Part shown: positions 62,584 to 64,000 of the stretch, piece by piece | Numbering within the stretch: the first letter of the stretch is position 1 | Layout of the letters: every line of letters starts with the position of its first letter | From: Pithys albifrons albifrons | Lineage: Eukaryota; Chordata; Aves; Passeriformes; Thamnophilidae | Assembly: GCF_047495875.1 (NCBI RefSeq) | Contig: NC_092460.1 | Coordinates: 35,319,054-35,383,053, forward strand | DNA length: 64,000 bases | Direction of reading: 5' to 3' | Program-made: the position numbers and the translations under genes | The notes under the pieces: model-generated | Databases searched by the model: none | Told to the model about the DNA's origin: nothing | Seen by the model: only the letters and a program-made list of their open reading frames with translations

Positions 62584-64000
62584 TAGGGACTTAAAGGAAT
62601 CACATTCTCTAGTAGCCTTGGAACAATGCAAATGGTGAACAAAAGACAAAAATAGATGTAATTGGTTCTGAAAAGCATGAACATCTGTAGAGAATGTGTT
62701 GCATTATTCCTAAGGACTCTTGCTTTCGAAAAAAAGCACGTTCCATATATACAAGTGTCAGTGCAATAGCCAATAAAGCAATCAGTCAGAAATATAAAAA
62801 TATCCTAGATACAAACTTAAAATAGATGTCTGAAGGCTGACCATATCAGTATTCTGATATTTCTATATCTCAGGCGAATGATCACTGGGATGAGTTATTC
62901 TGATGAGGTAAGAAACAGTAGATGCTCTGTGATAACACAAAGCTGTATTTTTTTGTTTGTTTTCCATGAGACAAAAAATAAAGCACCCAATGAAACTCCA
63001 AGTCTTTGCTGAAAGTTCCCACAGGAAGTGAAATTACAGTCTATGAGCATTACTACATTCCTGCATCATTCATCTTTGCTGTCTTTGCCAACGATTATAC
63101 CAGCAAAACTTGCTAATTCTCCCACCCTTTCCCAGCTTCAGTATAAACTGCACGTTTTTGCAGATATACCAAACCTTTAATGCTTTAAACACAGCTAACA
63201 TCTATAAATGTCCAAGAATCACTTAGTCATTCTTTCCTTTATTGGTTGCAATTCTTCTCTTGGCAACAAGGACAGAAAGACTGCAAAACTTGACAGCAAA
63301 CAGCTCTCTCTAGCAGGGTTAGGGAGAGAACAGGGTGTGTCCTACTTGCTTTGCCTCAGGTGTTCCAGTGATGCCACTGAACTTAACCTCAGCTGGTTGA
63401 GCAATAAAAATCACATTCCTCTTCTTCACTCTGTGTTTTGGAAGGAAGGGTGCACTAATTTTGGACAACTGTTCCAAAAAAAGATGGCTATTTGGTCAAA
63501 CTTTCAGCTGGATACTGTCTGCCTGCATCATGATTCATCTTCTTTCCTTCAGCCATCTCTTTTTTCACTGTGACTCTCCAAGCTCTGCTGCTCAATTCTG
63601 ATTCCTATTTTTTCACTTTTCAAAGAAAATGACAGAACAACAAATAGCCAGACAGACTCTGTGCCTTTGTAGCAAAGAGCCCCAGGAACACAAACTTCTA
63701 TTTGAGGAGGGGGGGCAATGATAGAGTTATTACAAACTGTGTATCAATCTCAAACACTCCTCTGTGGAAGAGCACAATGAGTTACATAGTGTCTAGAACA
63801 GCAATATTAACTTGATCAGGATATGATTTGTACGATAAAAAAAGCACAACAGAAGCTGGCAGTCGTCTTCTCGTGAAACTTGCCTTACCACTTATGGCAC
63901 ACACATGCACTGAAGCACAGAGCAGTTGCCTGAACCTGTAAAAGATTTCTTTGCTTTAATTCCTAGATTAAAAAGCTTTCCTTTAAAGCTTTTCATTTTT
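62584..64000 (-). other. Possible 3'UTR of a minus-strand neighbour, otherwise non-coding
   Basis: If the poly(A) signal at 62578 is real, this AT-rich, minus-strand ORF-poor sequence would be 3'UTR running in from the right edge. The 121-codon plus frame at 63208-63573 has no recognisable domain. Confidence 0.25.

Noticed and set aside
1..64000. CRISPR arrays, operons, ribosome binding sites, insertion sequences or a prokaryotic-type system
   Set aside because: The DNA is vertebrate nuclear sequence with spliced genes; no regularly spaced repeats or bacterial gene organisation were seen.

Overview
The window is vertebrate nuclear DNA, most likely from a passerine bird. It is AT-leaning and intron-rich. 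Its recognisable repeats are CR1 LINE fragments plus one tRNA-Ile-headed, CR1-tailed SINE of the kind described in passerines (TguSINE1-like); I saw no Alu/B1-type mammalian SINE. There are no bacterial-style genes, and nearly all of the open frames of 60-150 codons look like chance ORFs in introns and intergenic DNA.

One gene could be reconstructed completely: AEBP2, the zinc-finger accessory subunit of Polycomb Repressive Complex 2, on the minus strand. Eight coding exons, all with GT/AG introns and consistent phases, join into a 502-codon protein. They are exon 1 46183-46850, exon 2 28055-28262, exon 3 24847-24954, exon 4 16729-16915, exon 5 11699-11823, exon 6 8513-8580, exon 7 4893-5006 and exon 8 3267-3297. 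Exon 1 sits in a CpG island and encodes the acidic, serine/glycine-rich N-terminus. Exons 2-4 encode three C2H2 fingers and a basic KR tract. Exons 5-8 encode the SUZ12/RBBP4-binding C-terminal region. The stop codon of exon 8 overlaps a possible 5' splice site, and a good poly(A) site follows at once. This is the expected layout of the shorter of the two known AEBP2 C-termini. I did not find the extra exon of the longer C-terminus, so it probably lies left of position 1.

Layout: 1-3184, AT-rich DNA downstream of the proximal poly(A) site (possible long 3'UTR or last intron); 3185-46850, AEBP2; 46010-47480, CpG island and promoter with a G-quadruplex motif, Z-DNA-prone DNA and a 45-bp minisatellite; 47.5-64 kb, mostly non-coding DNA upstream of AEBP2 with CR1 remnants, two small CpG-bearing patches, one possible unrecognised plus-strand first exon (58766-58880) and a possible poly(A) site of a minus-strand neighbour near 62580. 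In human the gene upstream of AEBP2 in the same orientation is PLEKHA5, so that poly(A) site could be its 3' end, but no PLEKHA5 coding exon was recognised.

I did not find evidence of a novel multi-gene system. The most useful leads are the splice/stop overlap in exon 8, the SINE, the structured DNA just upstream of the start codon, and two candidate unannotated first exons.
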